Assembly: GCF_000234665.1 (NCBI RefSeq)
Contig: NC_018324.1
Span: forward strand, 2,736,944 to 2,800,943
Direction: 5' to 3'
DNA: 64,000 nt
DNA from: Leishmania mexicana MHOM/GT/2001/U1103
Lineage: Eukaryota > Euglenozoa > Kinetoplastea > Trypanosomatida > Trypanosomatidae
Positions 20,821 to 29,797 of the stretch are shown piece after piece. The position numbers and the translations under genes were made by a program. Positions within the stretch are counted from its first letter, which is position 1. Every line of letters begins with the position of its first letter. The notes below the pieces were generated by a model that ran no database searches, was not told where the DNA came from, and saw nothing but the letters and a program-made list of their open reading frames with translations.

Positions 20821-21753
20821 ATGCCGGGACTAGAGGAGTTGACAGACCTGGACGCAGATGCACGCGCGCTACCTTCGACCTGGCGCAGCCTTGCAGATAT
20901 CAGGAAACACGTGTTTAGTCCGGGGTACGTTGTGGAAGAGGAGGCTGGCTGCTGCACCGGTGTGGCAGAGTCTGCCAGGCCACCCCTTGCTGCTGCCAGT
21001 GTGGTTCTTTACGGCTTCTTTGCTGAGAGAGCATGCCGAAAGCGAGGTCGAGGCAAGGAGGCGCGTGTCGCATGCGCAGGCTGCGATGACAGCGCTGACA
21101 GAGCGCCAGGCAGACACCAGAGGAGCACAGTGCGGCCCAGCTGCTGTAGCGCGACCTTGCGCAGCGCGGTCTTGGCGGTGCTGCACGCCGCCCACGAATC
21201 CATCGGCAGTCCCGAGGCTGTCAGCCACGGTGACTGTGTGGTGATTGTGCACGTCACAGCCACGAGAGAAGACTTGAGGCACGCATCACCCAACACAGCT
21301 AGCCGCGCGCCTGTGTGGTTTATGGACGGGGTGTGCGTAGCAGAAGACATTCCCCGAGCTTACCGAGCGGTGTGGACGAGCCCAGCGATTTCATCCGAGC
21401 CACCGGTGCACTCCACCACTGAGAGTACCACCGCGGATGCTGCTGCCCTGTGCACTTCCGGCGCTTCTTCTTGCACCGCGGCGGCGGAAGGACAGCTGCG
21501 GGCGCAGGTGACACGCGTTGGAGACGGTTGGTGCACCGGAACTCCTTTGTGTGGTGTACGGCTCATGTGGGTGTCACCGGCGTCACGCAGATGTGGGGTG
21601 GGCTATTCGATGATTGAACGTGCCCGGCATGCCGTGTGCTACGGATTCGTGGTGCCGGCGGAGCACGTCGCCTTTAGTGAACCCACCGCGATGGGGAGTG
21701 CCTTTGCTCGCCGGTACCAATCGCGACAAGACTTCCTTGTATACCATTACTGA
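20821..21753 (+). CDS. ECO1: Eco1/ESCO-type cohesin acetyltransferase
   Basis: 310-residue protein whose last ~70 residues match the C-terminal GNAT domain of Eco1/ESCO: a GVRLMWVSP strand, the acetyl-CoA loop RRCGVG at 256-261 (Q/R-x-x-G-x-G/A type), SMIERAR, then VAFSEPTAMGSAFARRY and a terminal FLVYHY. This block is nearly diagnostic of the family. Eco1 acetylates the cohesin SMC3 head during S phase to establish sister-chromatid cohesion. The catalytic-domain N-terminal strands are probably at ~155-190 (CVVIVHV, PVWFMDGVCVAEDI). The usual CxxC...HxxxH zinc finger upstream of the domain is not evident, and a Ser/Thr/Ala-rich insertion (~195-235) interrupts the fold. The ATG at 20821 starts directly after a non-coding stretch. 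Confidence 0.85.
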   Translation: MPGLEELTDLDADARALPSTWRSLADIRKHVFSPGYVVEEEAGCCTGVAESARPPLAAASVVLYGFFAERACRKRGRGKEARVACAGCDDSADRAPGRHQRSTVRPSCCSATLRSAVLAVLHAAHESIGSPEAVSHGDCVVIVHVTATREDLRHASPNTASRAPVWFMDGVCVAEDIPRAYRAVWTSPAISSEPPVHSTTESTTADAAALCTSGASSCTAAAEGQLRAQVTRVGDGWCTGTPLCGVRLMWVSPASRRCGVGYSMIERARHAVCYGFVVPAEHVAFSEPTAMGSAFARRYQSRQDFLVYHY

Positions 21754-22502
21754 GCCTCTTCCGCTCTGCATGTCGTCGTGTCTCTCCGGGAGTGCGCACG
21801 CGCACACATCAGTGACGTCCCTTAGACCCGAAAAGAAGATCACAAGCGAACAAACGCCCACCTCGGTTTGAACGAGCGCAGTGGAGGGCAACATCCTCAC
21901 CCACCACTGCGCCACCTCCAGCAGCTACTCATGGTCTACTGCATTAGGGAATTACCACTCATCACACATCTCTCGCGTATGTGTCGGAGCGATAGGGGGG
22001 CGACCAGAGACAGAAATCTCTCTCTGGTCGCCCCCACCCATGCTTTGTGACACCTCTTCTTGCCATATCCCTACTGCTACTAACCGCAGTACCCAGTACG
22101 CTCAGCCCTGCCGTAGCCCCTCTCATCCGCTTCCTCCACCCATAGGCTCTCCTTTATTTCCTCTTGATGGCCTTCTCGCCCACTCGCTCACAATCCGCAA
22201 GCGGTCTGCCGATGGGGTGCACCCCTGCCGCCTTCGCCTCCGCTCCGATTCCCATCGGGTGCACCACCACAACCCTAACCCATCATTCGCGACACTCTCT
22301 CACAACCTCAGAGGAGGCACTCGTCACTAAAGTTATCCCATCCTTCTCTCCTGTGATCACGAGAACGCGGCTCAATTAGAACTAACGCCGCTCTCCACCG
22401 ACACGCACACAGCCTCCTGGAAACCGTCGATCCTTCGACGAAACCTCCGCGCTTCTGCAGAATGTATGAATCACAATCATATGCAACATAAACCCCAATA
22501 CC
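21754..22502. other. Intergenic region with a strong hairpin
   Basis: Non-coding sequence downstream of the Eco1-like gene. It contains the 15-bp perfect inverted repeat described separately (21996-22035) and a chance CCCTAACCC (22273-22281). No protein gene is supported. Confidence 0.6.
21996..22035 (+). other. Perfect 15-bp hairpin
   Basis: GGGGGCGACCAGAGA (21996-22010) and TCTCTGGTCGCCCCC (22021-22035) are exact reverse complements separated by a 10-base loop. This is the strongest simple hairpin noticed in the intergenic sequence. It could be a processing or stability signal in the Eco1-like 3' UTR, or part of an unrecognised small RNA. Confidence 0.75.
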
Positions 22503-22525
22503 GCGTGCAGGTACGCCCCGACGCA

Positions 22526-22653
22526 CGTGTGCGGATGTGATGATACACCAAAGCAGGGAATCTCTTGTCGAGCGCCGGCGCGCGTCGCCGGCGTGGTGAC
22601 ATGACACACTTTGAGTAACCGAATCCATTCATTGAATTGCCTGACCCGCGCGC
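22526..22653 (+). ncRNA. Weaker C/D-box-like RNA candidate with internal hairpin
   Basis: A GTGATGA (22537-22543) and a CTGA (22641-22644) are flanked by CGTGTGCGG and CCGCGCGCG, which can pair with two G-U wobbles. Between them is a perfect hairpin CGCCGGCG-loop-CGCCGGCG (22573-22593). At ~108 nt between boxes it is long for a trypanosomatid C/D RNA, and the flanks are simple CG-rich sequence, so this may be chance. Copies recur at +1135 and +2270. Confidence 0.3.
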
Positions 22654-22862
22654 GCGTGCGTGTGTGCGTGTCGGACGCATGCGGGTGCTCTCACCCACCC
22701 GCCCCCCAAATGACGAATGTGGCATCTCTCCACGGACACCGCATTCGCACTGCGGCGCGTGACATCACTGTTGCCTTCGAACCTAATACCAGGGCCGATG
22801 TGGGTGTGTGTGTGGGTGTGTGCACGTGTGCATGTGTGTGTGTGTGTGTGTGTGTGTAGCTG

Positions 22863-22905
22863 AGGAGTGCCCGGACGTGCGTGGCGAGCGGCGTCCCGCA
22901 CTCCT
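22863..22905 (+). other. Interrupted hairpin upstream of the snoRNA candidate (copy 1)
   Basis: AGGAGTGC (22863-22870) pairs with GCACTCCT (22898-22905), and GGACG (22873-22877) pairs with CGTCC (22892-22896), giving a 13-bp stem with a small asymmetric internal loop. It sits ~30 bases before the snoRNA and is repeated in each unit. No AGA box follows, so it is not a typical H/ACA-like RNA. A processing signal is possible. Confidence 0.5.
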
Positions 22906-22935
22906 TGTGTGTGTGCGCGCGCGTGCATGCGCGGC

Positions 22936-23034
22936 GCGACTGCGTGATGAACTAGGTCTACGACGAACAACTCGTCTGATCCTCCTTGTTGATGACCCCA
23001 CACACCTTTTGCTTCCTCACTGACCGGCAGTCGC
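22936..23034 (+). ncRNA. C/D-box snoRNA candidate, copy 1
   Basis: All elements of a canonical C/D snoRNA are present in order. A terminal stem GCGACTGC (22936-22943) pairs perfectly with GCAGTCGC (23027-23034). Box C is GTGATGA (22944-22950), box D' CTGA (22976-22979), box C' TTGATGA (22989-22995) and box D CTGA (23020-23023). Spacing is regular: 25 nt C-D', 9 nt D'-C', 24 nt C'-D; core length 80 nt. C/D RNAs guide 2'-O-methylation of the base paired to the fifth position upstream of D or D'; both would be a C here, implying modified G residues. Predicted targets would contain ACGAGTTGTTCGTCGT (D' guide) and TGAGGAAGCAAAAGGT (D guide); I could not confirm these in rRNA. Confidence 0.82.
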
Positions 23035-24070
23035 TGCTGCTGTGTGCTTGCGCGCGTGGAGGGCGGAGGGCGGGGCAAGGAGGTGTGGAGCACGTGCGCG
23101 CATGGAGTTGGTGTGTGTGCTGCCGTCTTCGCACTCCCTCACCCCCCTTCTCATCTCCCTACTGTTGCTGCTGCGGCAGCGCCGCTCTGGCGCTGCGCGC
23201 TGTGCCGATGCGCCTCCGGCTGCTTCTGCAGTTGTCGGCTCTCGCTCGATCTCGCTCTCTATTGGCGGCACATGATTCAGCACTTGGATGAACTTGTCCT
23301 CCGCAGAGTGCCGCTGCTGCTCTCTGAAGAGGCGCGGTGTGCACGAGGCTGCATGAAAGCATCCTAATGACCGTGCCTGCGTGTGTGCGCCCTGCGCAGC
23401 ATGTGTGAGCGAATGCGTAGCGGCCTGCCACTGCCGTTCCCTGCGTGTCTGTGTTGGTGCGCCGCCCCCTCCGCCTTCGCATGCCGCCGCAGGATTACCA
23501 CACCAACGAGTTTCTGATGTAATGAGTCCGAGCCCTTCCGCGGCGACGAGTCGATAACGCTGTCTACTGTGCAATGAGGCGCTGCGTGGTGGGCGCTGTG
23601 GGCGTGTGCGTCTGTGCTGTGTGGGCCGAAGTGGTGTGCGTGCAGGTACGCCCCGACGCACGTGTGCGGATGTGATGATACACCAAAGCAGGGAATCTCT
23701 TGTCGAGCGCCGGCGCGCGTCGCCGGCGTGGTGACATGACACACTTTGAGTAACCGAATCCATTCATTGAATTGCCTGACCCGCGCGCGCGTGCGTGTGT
23801 GCGTGTCGGACGCATGCGGGTGCTCTCACCCACCCGCCCCCCAAATGACGAATGTGGCATCTCTCCACGGACACCGCATTCGCACTGCGGCGCGTGACAT
23901 CACTGTTGCCTTCGAACCTAATACCAGGGCCGATGTGGGTGTGTGTGTGGGTGTGTGCACGTGTGCATGTGTGTGTGTGTGTGTGTGTGTGTAGCTGAGG
24001 AGTGCCCGGACGTGCGTGGCGAGCGGCGTCCCGCACTCCTTGTGTGTGTGCGCGCGCGTGCATGCGCGGC

Positions 24071-24169
24071 GCGACTGCGTGATGAACTAGGTCTACGACG
24101 AACAACTCGTCTGATCCTCCTTGTTGATGACCCCACACACCTTTTGCTTCCTCACTGACCGGCAGTCGC
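24071..24169 (+). ncRNA. C/D-box snoRNA candidate, copy 2
   Basis: Exact copy of 22936-23034 shifted by 1,135 bases. Stem, C, D', C' and D boxes and both guide regions are unchanged. Confidence 0.82.
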
Positions 24170-25195
24170 TGCTGCTGTGTGCTTGCGCGCGTGGAGGGCG
24201 GAGGGCGGGGCAAGGAGGTGTGGAGCACGTGCGCGCATGGAGTTGGTGTGTGTGCTGCCGTCTTCGCACTCCCTCACCCCCCTTCTCATCTCCCTACTGT
24301 TGCTGCTGCGGCAGCGCCGCTCTGGCGCTGCGCGCTGTGCCGATGCGCCTCCGGCTGCTTCTGCAGTTGTCGGCTCTCGCTCGATCTCGCTCTCTATTGG
24401 CGGCACATGATTCAGCACTTGGATGAACTTGTCCTCCGCAGAGTGCCGCTGCTGCTCTCTGAAGAGGCGCGGTGTGCACGAGGCTGCATGAAAGCATCCT
24501 AATGACCGTGCCTGCGTGTGTGCGCCCTGCGCAGCATGTGTGAGCGAATGCGTAGCGGCCTGCCACTGCCGTTCCCTGCGTGTCTGTGTTGGTGCGCCGC
24601 CCCCTCCGCCTTCGCATGCCGCCGCAGGATTACCACACCAACGAGTTTCTGATGTAATGAGTCCGAGCCCTTCCGCGGCGACGAGTCGATAACGCTGTCT
24701 ACTGTGCAATGAGGCGCTGCGTGGTGGGCGCTGTGGGCGTGTGCGTCTGTGCTGTGTGGGCCGAAGTGGTGTGCGTGCAGGTACGCCCCGACGCACGTGT
24801 GCGGATGTGATGATACACCAAAGCAGGGAATCTCTTGTCGAGCGCCGGCGCGCGTCGCCGGCGTGGTGACATGACACACTTTGAGTAACCGAATCCATTC
24901 ATTGAATTGCCTGACCCGCGCGCGCGTGCGTGTGTGCGTGTCGGACGCATGCGGGTGCTCTCACCCACCCGCCCCCCAAATGACGAATGTGGCATCTCTC
25001 CACGGACACCGCATTCGCACTGCGGCGCGTGACATCACTGTTGCCTTCGAACCTAATACCAGGGCCGATGTGGGTGTGTGTGTGGGTGTGTGCATGTGTG
25101 TGTGTGTGTGTGTGTGTAGCTGAGGAGTGCCCGGACGTGCGTGGCGAGCGGCGTCCCGCACTCCTTGTGTGTGTGCGCGCGCGTGCATGCGCGGC

Positions 25196-25294
25196 GCGAC
25201 TGCGTGATGAACTAGGTCTACGACGAACAACTCGTCTGATCCTCCTTGTTGATGACCCCACACACCTTTTGCTTCCTCACTGACCGGCAGTCGC
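25196..25294 (+). ncRNA. C/D-box snoRNA candidate, copy 3
   Basis: Third copy, complete even though its repeat unit is truncated only about 28 bases downstream. C box 25204-25210, terminal stem end 25287-25294. The sequence of boxes and guides is unchanged. Confidence 0.82.
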
Positions 25295-25322
25295 TGCTGC
25301 TGTGTGCTTGCGCGCGTGGAGG

Positions 25323-26844
25323 ATGGAGTTGAAGTTTGAAACTTTGCGCGCATAGTTTTCCGAATGTCGGCGTGTGTGGGACACCTGGCATGGGCCTCTT
25401 GCATTATTAAGCTGCTCATCAGCTTGATAGATGTGTAGGAGCTTAATGCTGAGAGCTGTCATCAGTGACTTTCAGTGATGCTGCGTGGAGCGGTGGTGCG
25501 ATTGATCGGGTCGTGGTGGAGAGGATGGGTATTGCTGTGTTGCTGTGCAAGTTTTGTTTCATGTCCTCTTCGCGTGCGCATGTGCGACTGAGGTGCAATT
25601 TCTCCTCCACTTCGAACCCGTTTTCTGTGTACGTGCGTGTGGTGTCCGTGATGCGCTGCCGAGCCCCCGAGGAAACAGATGGAAAGATCGTATCAAGGTG
25701 TTGCAGCGGAGGGCGTCGACGTATTCGCCACCTACTCTAACTGTAGGCTGCCTTGCTAGCCTCGATACCAACCTTCTGGGCGTTTTCATGCATGCGGGTG
25801 CGTGGGAGGGGGGGGGGGCTGAGTGCGACTGCGCTGCCAGGTTAGTAACTGGAAACCTCTGCACACACACACACCTCTTTCTGACCGACCCGTTCACCAT
25901 GTGGGTCGGATGCTTCTCGGTCTATTCATTATCGCTCTGCCCACCCCTACACGACGTCCTTTTCTTCACTACGCCTCTCGCCGCGTTCGCACCCGCAAAC
26001 GTGCACGTGCCCCCCACCCTCCGGTGGCTGTGCCATCTCTTCTTCACGGATGAGCGCAAACACGTTCTCTGATTATCTTTTCCGCGCGCAGACACGCCCT
26101 GAGCTTTCTCCGCACCGGCTTGCGGTGCCCCCTCTTCTACTCTCGCACACACACACGCGTGTGTGTAGGTACACTTATACGTAGACATATATATTCTTGT
26201 GAACGTGTGTGCGTGTTCGTAGGCCTGCGGGGGAGTTCAAGTCGTTTCAGCACTCCCCCTGTGTCACTACGTCCTCCTCCGCCGCACGCTGCCTCTCTTG
26301 ATGCGTCTAACTCGCTACGCCTGCCAAGTCGTATTCCTTCCCCGCCTACTCCAGCACGAGTGCGCGCCCGTGTCAGCGGCCGTCTCTGTCTCTGTGCGTG
26401 TGCGCGTGCGGACGGCGTCATCTTCATTCGTTTCTGTAAGGAATCTCCTCCTGCTTCTCCCCATCTGCACGTGTCGTTGTTCAAATACAACCTTGTCATC
26501 TGATTCGCTTGGCGTACTGCCAATTCCCGTCCACCGTGAAGCCGTGTCGGGTGGCGTGCTGCATACGGCTCCGTTGCCGCGCGCTCTCTTTTCCCCTCCG
26601 ACTCACTTGCACATCCGCTGCGTGGGCTTTGTGGTTGTGTGTCTCGCTGCCGCCATCACAGTTCGGCACACACACACAGACATATTTATACACGCCTTCC
26701 CTCAACGTACGCACACATCTGCCGTATCGTTTCCACAGCCCGGTGGTCAATCGTCGCTGTGAATCGCCTCGGCAGATAGAGAGCGGGCATACCCCTCCCC
26801 CCTCCTCCCACCCCCACACCCACACCCACACAGAGCAATCAATC
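25323..26844. other. Intergenic region after the snoRNA array
   Basis: Non-coding. The first ~150 bases (25330-25480) are more A/T-rich and dense in inverted repeats: AAGTTT-G-AAACTT at 25333-25345, AAGCTG-CTCAT-CAGCTT at 25409-25425, and TTAAGCT pairing with AGCTTAA. They contain an AGA at 25452-25454, so an unrecognised small RNA is possible. The rest holds CA repeats, a G-run near 25809 and the pyrimidine tract for the transporter gene. Confidence 0.5.
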
Positions 26845-29025
26845 ATGCCGGCGACGCTCATGACTGAGAAAGGTGACCCGCGGCGGTGGGTCGTGCTAGC
26901 CCTCTTCTGCCTCTACAGCGCATCGAACGCAATACAGTGGATCACGTACTCATCCATTGCGACGGCAACTCGCACCTTCTTTAACCTGACGACCAATCAG
27001 CTGAACATGCTCTCCTCCGTCTACATGATTGTCTTCGTCGTCGGGGCGTACTTCACCTGCACAACCTTTGAGCGGTGGGGGGTGCGGCGTGGTGTTCTCA
27101 TTGGATGCGGACTGAACGCCATGGGATCGATCCTGAAGGTGGCCCCTGGGTTGCAGAAGCCGTGCTACCTCACCCTCATTGTGCCGCAGACCCTCAACTC
27201 GATCGCACAGCTATTTGTGCTGTCGACGCCGCCGCTGATTGCGGCGCAGTACTTTGCGCCGCACCAGCGTACCTTCGCGACAGCCATTGCAGCCACGGCG
27301 AACAGTCTCGGCAACGCCATCGCTCTTTTCGCACCACCCTTGATCGTCAAGTCTAGTACCGGCACCACCAAGGAGTTCATGCTGTTGTTCTGCCTTGAGA
27401 TGGGCTTCTGCGTCTTCATCACTGTCGGCGTCGTCCTCTTCCTGCGGTCACCAAGCTTCAAGGCACCGAGCCAGGTACTGCTTGAGGAGCTCGCGTCTGC
27501 CCAGGCTCGCGCAGCGAGCGGCCGTGCGAAGCACCCCGCTGCCCAGCAGTTGCATCGGCGGCGCGGTGAACGAGAGGAGGGGTTCGCTTCCGACGAGCTG
27601 CATAGTGAGGCCGGCAGTAATAGGCAGAGCAGCGGTGAGGATGAGAACGATGACAGCTGTGTCGGTGCAGAACGAGGCCGCGCTGCCGCTCACGGCGAGC
27701 GCCACACGGCGCTGAGTGAACCAATAGCATCACATGTCTCTACGTGCGCCGGTGCACGCGGCAGCAACACCAGCGCCAGCCGCCCGGCCGTTGAATTCGC
27801 GGATGTCGAGAGTACGGCTAAGCCGGGCGACGGTGCCTATAACACGCAGGAGGACACTCTGGACCCATCCCCGGCCTTTTACACCGAGTTTGACCGCGGC
27901 AGCATGAGCAAGCACAAGGCAATGACGGTGTGGCGCCGGCTTCAGCACAGCGAGCACGTGATCACGTTCCTCGAGGTCGGTCACACCATCTACCTACTTG
28001 TATGCCGCCGCGACTTCGTCTTTTTGCTCGGCGCCTTCAGTATCAGCATGGGCAGCGTCTGGACTTACGCCTCTGTGCTGGCGCAGATCTTGGAGCCCTT
28101 CGGCGTGGCGGCCGAGCTGGCGGGCAGCATCGGCGCTTTCAACGTTATTGTCGGGACGGTGGCGTCCTACCTGGTCGGCCTCTGGGTGGACCGCACACGG
28201 CACTATAAGTACCCTCTGCTGGTGTGCTTGATTGGTTCCGTGCTGTGCTGCATCGGACTCATCGTGATCATGCTGAAGGCGCCGAGCCACACCCGCACAA
28301 TGGATGGGCTCTGCTCTTTCATCTACATATTTGCCGGCGTCTTCCAGAACACCGCCATCCCGATCTGTTTCGAGTTCGCGATGGAGATCTCCTACCCGCT
28401 GCCCGAGTCCGTGCCCGGCGCCCTCCTCATGGCCGGCGCAAACCTGTGCTCTCTCATCATGCTCTCTATTGCTTCTATGATGCTGGGCAACGGCGTTGCA
28501 TCGACCTCGGCTTGTGTCAACGTGCTCATTCTCATCACGTGCGTGTGCTTTGTCGGCGCCATCCTCGCTATCTTCCCGCGCGAGAAGCTCTACCGTCGCG
28601 ATGCGGAGGTGGAGGCACGGCAGCAGTTGGTGGCCGCATCAGCCGACGGGTATGTGGCCAGCACTGCGGCGACACGTCAGTGCTACGAGAGCTCATTGAC
28701 GGCGCATCCGCAGCCGCCGCTGCCGCTGTCGGGGCTTGGGAGCGCTAAGCGGGGCGCACCAACGCCGCTCAACGGCGTCACCGGCAGGGACACGGAGACC
28801 GAGGAGATATTACCGCATGCGGCACGCCATCCCTTCGAGACGAACGTGCCTCCTGCTGCCGCCGCGGTGTGCAAGAGCGTCTTCGCCGATGATGAGCTTC
28901 TCGACGACACCCTGGAGGATGTGCGGCAGTTGCAGAACCGAATGACGCGAGAGGAGATGAATGGCGGCACGCCGGGGCTGGTGCAACACCACCAAGAGGA
29001 GGACATGTGCGTGCAGCCCCGCTGA
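26845..29025 (+). CDS. FLVCR-type major facilitator transporter (putative heme transporter)
   Basis: 726-residue MFS protein. The N-terminal half starts with RRWVVLALFCLYSASNAIQW, close to the NA(F/Y)QWI motif of FLVCR proteins. It continues with LERWG/GVRRG-type loop residues and a helix pair containing NSIAQLFVLSTPPLIAAQYF and ANSLGNAIALFAPP, also FLVCR-like. About six helices occupy residues 13-200. A long acidic/Ser-rich loop (~205-375) is followed by six more helices (378-575) and a ~150-residue disordered tail. FLVCR proteins move heme (and, in animals, choline). Leishmania are heme auxotrophs and have a reported FLVCR-type heme importer, so uptake of heme is the likely role. The ATG at 26845 follows a CT tract and CACAGAG. 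FLVCR is a host transporter name taken from a virus receptor; no viral gene is involved. Confidence 0.8.
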   Translation: MPATLMTEKGDPRRWVVLALFCLYSASNAIQWITYSSIATATRTFFNLTTNQLNMLSSVYMIVFVVGAYFTCTTFERWGVRRGVLIGCGLNAMGSILKVAPGLQKPCYLTLIVPQTLNSIAQLFVLSTPPLIAAQYFAPHQRTFATAIAATANSLGNAIALFAPPLIVKSSTGTTKEFMLLFCLEMGFCVFITVGVVLFLRSPSFKAPSQVLLEELASAQARAASGRAKHPAAQQLHRRRGEREEGFASDELHSEAGSNRQSSGEDENDDSCVGAERGRAAAHGERHTALSEPIASHVSTCAGARGSNTSASRPAVEFADVESTAKPGDGAYNTQEDTLDPSPAFYTEFDRGSMSKHKAMTVWRRLQHSEHVITFLEVGHTIYLLVCRRDFVFLLGAFSISMGSVWTYASVLAQILEPFGVAAELAGSIGAFNVIVGTVASYLVGLWVDRTRHYKYPLLVCLIGSVLCCIGLIVIMLKAPSHTRTMDGLCSFIYIFAGVFQNTAIPICFEFAMEISYPLPESVPGALLMAGANLCSLIMLSIASMMLGNGVASTSACVNVLILITCVCFVGAILAIFPREKLYRRDAEVEARQQLVAASADGYVASTAATRQCYESSLTAHPQPPLPLSGLGSAKRGAPTPLNGVTGRDTETEEILPHAARHPFETNVPPAAAAVCKSVFADDELLDDTLEDVRQLQNRMTREEMNGGTPGLVQHHQEEDMCVQPR

Positions 29026-29797
29026 AGTTTTCAACGCGTCTACAACCCCTCAACCACAGATGCTCACCTTCTCCGCTTCGTGTTACTCGGAACTCCTCCC
29101 GTAACATGGATGCGACAGCGATGGCGAGCGGGCTGAGTATTCGTTTCGTTTGTGTGTGCGCATCGGCGGATGTGGGCTTGCGCACCTGTCCCAGTGCGAT
29201 GTGTGCAGCGACGCTGCACCCGCCTTAGCTCCGTGCCTGCGTGCGCCCGTCGTTCCTTGGAGCTGCCTGCGGTCTTCCTCGGCGCAGCGACGCCATGGAC
29301 GTTCTCTGGGCTTGCAGGCACACACACACACACACGCACACAGCGTGCGCACCAGCAGGCGTTTCCGCTGACCGGGCACGTCCACCTCCCTTCAAATAAT
29401 GGATCTCTAAAGCGCAAACAATTGACGGAAACAACGGAACTTCTCCAGGAAAACGTATGTCGTGTACTGCCGGTTGGGGTGGAGCGGGCGGAAGGTAACA
29501 AGCGGGTGTCGGCGCAAGAGGAACGCGGCACTTTTTTTTCCACAAGTATCATGCTTCATGTTGCTGGCCACTGTAGACGCACCCGCCAACCCGGGAAACG
29601 CAGACGCATGTTGTGGACGGGAGCGATCGAGCATCATTCTCGCACGTATTAGGAGTCTCTGTACATATCGGCAAAGGCGTGTGTGTCTCTGCACCTTGTG
29701 ACAACTTTCCATGCCGCCCCTCTCATCGCCTCCCCTTGAACTCCCCCCTCTTCGACTCCAGATAAGGGTGTGCGATAGCACCCAAACGTATATTCAC
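29026..29797. other. Intergenic region
   Basis: Non-coding stretch with a CA microsatellite (29321-29342) and a T-run (29532-29539). CT-rich sequence (29710-29757) could be the splice signal of the decayed gene that follows. No intact gene is seen. Confidence 0.6.

Larger units (their letters stand above)
22503..25322. repeat. Tandem array of a 1,135-bp unit (about 2.5 copies)
   Basis: Direct head-to-tail repeats: copy 1 at 22503-23637, copy 2 at 23638-24772, and a partial copy 3 from 24773 to about 25322. Copies 1 and 2 appear identical. Copy 3 has a (GT)n tract about 10 bases shorter and stops after CGCGTGGAGG. Each unit starts at GCGTGCAGGTACGCC. Identical shadow frames on both strands recur in the copies but have simple-sequence composition and no domains. 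The unit carries a C/D-box snoRNA candidate, a stable hairpin and a (GT)n tract, which fits trypanosomatid snoRNA clusters, commonly arranged as tandem repeats in intergenic DNA. Confidence 0.9.

Noticed and set aside
22273..22281. Telomere-like CCCTAACCC
   Set aside because: Only one and a half repeats, no array and no subtelomeric context; chance.
22765..22785. tRNA B-box-like sequence (reverse of TTCGAACC) in the repeat unit, and similar hits near 25611 and 56413
   Set aside because: No complementary T-stem, no A box and no cloverleaf around any of them.
22629..24898. Recurring long minus-strand and plus-strand frames inside the tandem units
   Set aside because: They repeat only because the DNA repeats; composition is His/Thr/Arg low complexity from CA/TG sequence, no domains, and the snoRNA lies across them.
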